Source: Halodesulfovibrio spirochaetisodalis | Lineage (GTDB): Bacteria; Desulfobacterota; Desulfovibrionia; Desulfovibrionales; Desulfovibrionaceae | NCBI RefSeq assembly: GCF_001672295.1 | Contig: NZ_JXMS01000014.1 | Location: 19,545-83,544, forward strand | Reading direction: 5' to 3' | DNA: 64,000 bases | Part shown: positions 60,428 through 64,000 of the stretch, in pieces | Layout: each line of letters opens with the position of its first letter | How positions within the stretch are numbered: the stretch's first letter is position 1 | Program-made: the position numbers and the translations under genes | Notes under the pieces: generated by a model | What the model was told of the DNA's origin: nothing | The model's database searches: none | Seen by the model: the letters and a program-made list of their open reading frames with translations, nothing else

Positions 60428-61252
60428 CTATAACCAGTTCACGGACAATTTTTTGCGCATTGGAATCCGTGGGTAGGTAAATTTAGGGTAGCCGAGCATG
60501 TGTCCACCACAGCAGATGTGGTTTTCTTGAAGCCCTAACAGATCTCTTAGCGGCTTATAATCGTTGGCACAATAGGTAAAGAAGCCTGCAAAACAAGCAC
60601 CTACACCTCTGGAATGAGCTGCAAGTTCAAGGTATGTAAGAGCAACTGCACTGTCGGTATCATGCCATGTCAGGTTATTTTCTGTGTAGCAGAGTGCAAG
60701 GTGTGGCGCACCGCGCAGGATCAGATCCTGTCCTTTTTTCCATCCCGCAATCAGACCCGCAACACTGTATTTCTTAGCGAGTTCACGGTTGTTTTTGCGG
60801 ATATCCATCATCCATTCAATGGTCATTTCTGCCAGAGTACGGACAGTTTCCGGTGACTCAACCATAATCCACTGCACTGGTTGCTTGTGGCTTGCAGACG
60901 GAGCAAAGTCGGTGAGGGAGATAATATCCTGCAGGGGGTCGTGCGGTACAGGTTTAGATTTAAATGCTCGTACAGACCTGCGTGTGCGCATGAACTGGTC
61001 TGCCTGTTCTGCAGAAATGGCAAGTGTTTTATCAACAGGTACAAACTGTTCGGACGGCATCGGCTCCAACGTAATACAGTCCGCTGGGCATGCTGCAACA
61101 CAGTGTCCGCATGCAAGACAAGCAGATTCTGCACCTATACGCATCTTAGGGAGTCCACTTTCCTTATCTTTAAGGAGCAGTTTGTTCGGGCAAACTTCTA
61201 CACAGATAAGACATTTTTTACACTTGGTTTGTTCTACAGAATAAAAAGACAC
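60428..61252 (-). CDS. Nitroreductase with N-terminal 2[4Fe-4S] ferredoxin domain
   Basis: A 274-residue flavoprotein. The N-terminal 65 residues hold two cluster motifs, CKKCLICVEVCP and CLACGHCVAACP. The FMN nitroreductase domain follows, with RTRRSVRAFKSKPVPHDPL (the family's R-R-S-x-R FMN contact), FAPSASHKQPVQWIMVESPE, and LTYLELAAHSRGVGACFAGF. It probably moves electrons from a donor through the clusters to FMN; the substrate is unknown. Such fusions are common in anaerobes. The reverse strand and upstream 61253-61791 contain no other supported gene. Confidence 0.92.
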   Translation of the reverse strand: MSFYSVEQTKCKKCLICVEVCPNKLLLKDKESGLPKMRIGAESACLACGHCVAACPADCITLEPMPSEQFVPVDKTLAISAEQADQFMRTRRSVRAFKSKPVPHDPLQDIISLTDFAPSASHKQPVQWIMVESPETVRTLAEMTIEWMMDIRKNNRELAKKYSVAGLIAGWKKGQDLILRGAPHLALCYTENNLTWHDTDSAVALTYLELAAHSRGVGACFAGFFTYCANDYKPLRDLLGLQENHICCGGHMLGYPKFTYPRIPMRKKLSVNWL

Positions 61253-61791
61253 GTGTTATCCTCGTTTTCGTTTAAGTATAGCTTCGCGATCTGAGCGCGC
61301 GTGGAATGACAGTAAAGTAGGTTCCGGATGCCGTTGTTGCGGGGAGCCGGAGATGATGTAGGTGGAGCGTGCTACGAAAAGGTCTTCTGAATTATCAATG
61401 AAGGGATAGAAAATAGCAGTGGTCGCGAAGCAGATTGGTTGATTGAACACTTTTCTTGTTCTGTAAAGAAAAAAATTATAGTGCAGCTCCTGATATGGCG
61501 TTACTAGAGCAGACATTACACATGATTTCAAGTCATTTTAGATGGTTCTGTCTTCTGCCAAAAAATAGTGGGCATCCATACGTAAAGCACTTGCCTGTTC
61601 GCGATTTTCCTAGCAGTGTATGCAGCGGCTGATATAGCCAACTGGCAGAATAAACGCACACACTGCTATATGATGCAGTATGTGTACTCTGCTACAATCA
61701 CTGTGATTCTACTCTATTATCATCTAATCTTATCCTGTTATTACGTATGTGGCTGAAGCTTTTGCAGCTGAGCCTCTTGCGGAGTTTTTTT
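61253..61791. other. Gene-free gap upstream of lipoprotein gene
   Basis: About 540 bases between divergent genes. A 91-codon frame on the minus strand (61256-61531) has no ribosome site or protein-like character. An imperfect inverted repeat (CACACACTGC at 61657-61666 with GCAGTATGTG at 61675-61684) lies about 110 bp upstream of the lipoprotein start and could be an operator. Confidence 0.45.
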
Positions 61792-63957
61792 GTGAGAATC
61801 AAATCTGTTCTGTTAGTTATGGCGGTGGCGCTGGCGATTGTATTGTCAGGCTGTACACCTCCAAAAATTTCCAGCTCCTCAGCTCAGTCCCCGTTGTCTC
61901 TAGAGGCTGAAACAATGGGGAGAGCAAACCCGGGGTATATCCAGTGGCTTGAAAAGCAAGCCATGCTGACCACCTCTGAAAAATTAACATCTGTTGTTTC
62001 CGGTACCAACCTTTTCTGGCTTGCTCCGTATGAAAAGCCGCGTGTTGAGATGATGCTCAATATCGCACCGGTATGGGTAACGCTGGATGCTAACCGTATA
62101 CTTACCTCCGGTTCAGAACCCGTTATCAGTGCATTGCAAAGCGATGGTTTTTTACGGGCGGCACGTGATCTCGGCGTGCGCGGAATACATGTCAGAGCTA
62201 TGCGTGAGAGCGGTGTTATCTGGGGAAATGCTTCTGAAGAACGTCAGCTTGGTGATGATACGGTAAGTTACCTTTTCTCTAAAGGCATTGGCGATGAATC
62301 TCGCTTTAATGCCTTTTTGCGCAAAGCCAATCAACATGGAATGATAGTAGGCGACACATCAGTGCCGTTTGCCACAGGGCGTGGTGCTGACTACTTTTTG
62401 AGCACCCGCGGTGTGGAGGAATACAAGGGATTATACTGTATGGTAGAGGTGCCGCGTAAGCTCTGGGACAAGCTGCCTGAGATTACAACCCGTACCCGTG
62501 CCGTGCGTCTGGACTCTGCCGCGCTCAACGCGTTGCGCAATGCCCGTATTCTTCCTCCTCCGTTAGTTCGGGATTCTTTGGATATCTCTCTGACACCCAT
62601 GAACTGGTATGCTACCGGCGTTGTGCGCGGGCTTGATGGCAACGGTCGCCGTTTTCTCTATTTAGGATATGGCTCGGATGCACGCCCGTTATTGAACTGG
62701 AATGACCCCTCCAAGGCAGCACGGCGTCTTATTTCCGGCTCGATTATTCAGGAAATCGGAATGCTCCATTCTGCTGTGACAACTGTGCGTGTTGCGCCGT
62801 TGTATGGCACAGAGCCAGCATATTCTGATGCAGGGAATTCCGGTTTTGCTCTGGGTGATACGGCAGTACAGGCCGCACGTGAAGTGGCGCAGGAAGTACG
62901 CCGATATGGCGGCTGGACATTCCTTGAAGATAACCTGCCGTTGCCGGATCTAAAGGCTGCATCCGATGGTGGAGCAGACTTTGTTGTTAACCATGCGCTA
63001 GCAACAGCTGCACAGTATGCGTATGCAACAGGTGATGCACGCCTTATGGGGCAAAGCCTTTATACGATACTTCAGTTGGGATTTGATCAACGACGCTTCA
63101 TCAACAGAATACAACCTGAACTGTACATAGATTTCTCGCTTCCGTTTATGTTTATGCCTGAACAAAAGCAGAACAGCGAACAGCGCAAAGCATACTTGCG
63201 GACTGTACAGCAGAAACTTTCTGCCAGTGGCGGGGATGTCTTTTTCCACGGAAGCAGATTGTACCTGACACCAGCAGCTTTTGTGGCAACGGTTCAGGGC
63301 ATTCGTGATTTTCGTAATATGACAGTGGAGCAGAAGCAGACTGTAAATAATGGTCTGAGTTTTCTGGGACATGTGCAAGCAATGCAACCGGGTATCTTCA
63401 TGCTGTCAGCAGATGAGCTTACCGGTGTGCTGCCGGTTCCGGCCGGATTGCTTGAATATACAACAGAGGAAGATTCTCTCCGGCAGAATGTCGCAGGTGG
63501 GTATGACCTGACATCCCGTGCCGGTAATAATATTCTGACAGAACTCGGGTTGCCGAAGGCACCTGCTGCGTTTGGCAAGTTTGATGTTGAAACACGCATG
63601 ACAGAGTCGTTTGCCGGTGCCATGCGCCGTGTTATCAAATTACGCAACGCACTGGGGATACAGCATGCACGTTTGCTCCAGCTTCCACAGGTGCAGGATA
63701 AGGGAATGCTTATCCAAGTGTTCAAGTTGCCGCAAAAGAACAGCATGCAAGCGATTGCGGCTGTGAATGTAATAAACTTCGGTGAGGAGACTGCGCAGGA
63801 AAAATTTGCGCTGCTTAAAAGAGTTGCCGGAGACGCCAGCAAGCTGGAAGAAGCACAGACAGGAGAAATAGTGAAGGCCGTGAAAGGACAGTTTACTGTT
63901 TCTGTTCCGCCTCGCACTGCCAGAACCTATGTGGTTCGTTCTACGTCTGTGAAGTAG
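61792..63957 (+). CDS. Large lipoprotein with TIM-barrel-like (GH13-type?) features
   Basis: A 721-residue exported lipoprotein: signal peptide MRIKSVLLVMAVALAIVLSG with lipobox LSGC, then a Ser-rich linker. The body has alternating strands and helices such as FLRAARDLGVRGIHVRAM, FNAFLRKANQHGMIVGDTSV and GGWTFLEDNLPLPDLKAASD. These recall alpha-amylase/trehalose-synthase barrels, but I cannot place the catalytic Asp/Glu/Asp with confidence. A C-terminal beta-rich domain ends in SVPPRTARTYVV, as in glycosidase C-domains. GTG at 61792 has GGAG seven bases upstream and is preferred to an ATG at 61747. Function unknown; the glycosidase link is a weak inference. Confidence 0.7.
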   Translation: MRIKSVLLVMAVALAIVLSGCTPPKISSSSAQSPLSLEAETMGRANPGYIQWLEKQAMLTTSEKLTSVVSGTNLFWLAPYEKPRVEMMLNIAPVWVTLDANRILTSGSEPVISALQSDGFLRAARDLGVRGIHVRAMRESGVIWGNASEERQLGDDTVSYLFSKGIGDESRFNAFLRKANQHGMIVGDTSVPFATGRGADYFLSTRGVEEYKGLYCMVEVPRKLWDKLPEITTRTRAVRLDSAALNALRNARILPPPLVRDSLDISLTPMNWYATGVVRGLDGNGRRFLYLGYGSDARPLLNWNDPSKAARRLISGSIIQEIGMLHSAVTTVRVAPLYGTEPAYSDAGNSGFALGDTAVQAAREVAQEVRRYGGWTFLEDNLPLPDLKAASDGGADFVVNHALATAAQYAYATGDARLMGQSLYTILQLGFDQRRFINRIQPELYIDFSLPFMFMPEQKQNSEQRKAYLRTVQQKLSASGGDVFFHGSRLYLTPAAFVATVQGIRDFRNMTVEQKQTVNNGLSFLGHVQAMQPGIFMLSADELTGVLPVPAGLLEYTTEEDSLRQNVAGGYDLTSRAGNNILTELGLPKAPAAFGKFDVETRMTESFAGAMRRVIKLRNALGIQHARLLQLPQVQDKGMLIQVFKLPQKNSMQAIAAVNVINFGEETAQEKFALLKRVAGDASKLEEAQTGEIVKAVKGQFTVSVPPRTARTYVVRSTSVK

Positions 63958-64000
63958 CTGTAATAACTAAATATACATGAAAAAACGCGCCCTCAGTATG

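Noticed and set aside
61256..61531. 91-codon minus-strand frame upstream of the lipoprotein gene
   Set aside because: No ribosome site, no recognisable protein features, and it begins in sequence without coding bias.
1..64000. CRISPR arrays, insertion sequences, prophage or plasmid functions
   Set aside because: No spaced direct-repeat array, transposase, integrase, phage structural gene or replication/partition gene was found.

Overview
The window looks like chromosome of a moderately AT-rich sulfate-reducing deltaproteobacterium of the Desulfovibrio/Halodesulfovibrio type. This is an inference from gene order and gene architecture. The run rpmB / yceD-rpmF-plsX-fabH-fabG-acpP-fabF-glyA / dCMP deaminase-ribD-ribE-ribBA-ribH-nusB-leuS is the arrangement I associate with Desulfovibrio. 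A fused AccA-AccD carboxyltransferase next to a separate biotin carboxylase and biotinyl protein also fits. I found no tRNA, rRNA, CRISPR array, insertion sequence or prophage.

Layout. 1-8.1 kb: the 5' part of a purine nucleoside phosphorylase (minus), then a plus-strand run motA-motB-PilZ-accC-like-accAD-biotinyl protein-small protein-ssb. 8.2-11.7 kb: a Tat-exported FAD amine oxidase divergent from a MarR regulator across a perfect 13-bp-arm palindrome, then a GNAT acetyltransferase and a HAD hydrolase. 11.8-12.3 kb (minus): promoter, S-box (SAM-I) riboswitch with a readable terminator/antiterminator switch, and an unrecognised 89-residue protein as its only gene. 12.6-17.8 kb: murJ and an AaeB/AaeX/AaeA-like efflux operon. 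17.9-28.9 kb: several unrecognised proteins, an AI-2E family membrane protein, mazG, cvpA, an HDOD/GAF-PAS signalling pair, a MoaD/ThiS-like protein and recQ. 29-34.2 kb: lon, acylphosphatase, radC, holA and lptE on the minus strand.

34.4-40.6 kb: a YaiI-family gene, a membrane protein with a long Ala/Ser/Gly/Lys tail, and leuS. The gaps here hold related GC-rich intergenic repeats, a 30-bp perfect palindrome and an unexplained structured segment. 40.6-52.7 kb: the riboflavin and fatty-acid/phospholipid clusters, read leftward, with rpmB divergent at the right edge. 53-64 kb: fxsA, a GT-C-like membrane protein with very acidic extensions, a MATE transporter, a thiamine-binding-type protein, a Ca2+/Na+ antiporter-type protein, a degenerate shikimate-kinase-like protein, a ferredoxin-nitroreductase and a large lipoprotein.

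How the genes work together. Most of the window is housekeeping: malonyl-CoA supply (2.8-7.2 kb) and fatty acid and phosphatidate synthesis (46.8-51.5 kb), folate one-carbon and pyrimidine supply (glyA, dCMP deaminase), riboflavin synthesis, and cell-envelope assembly (murJ, lptE). The places most worth a second look are the orphan SAM riboswitch gene, the divergent ACC-like module, the kinase-dead-looking shikimate kinase relative, the GT-C protein with altered catalytic motifs, and the repeat-rich 34.9-40.6 kb segment.
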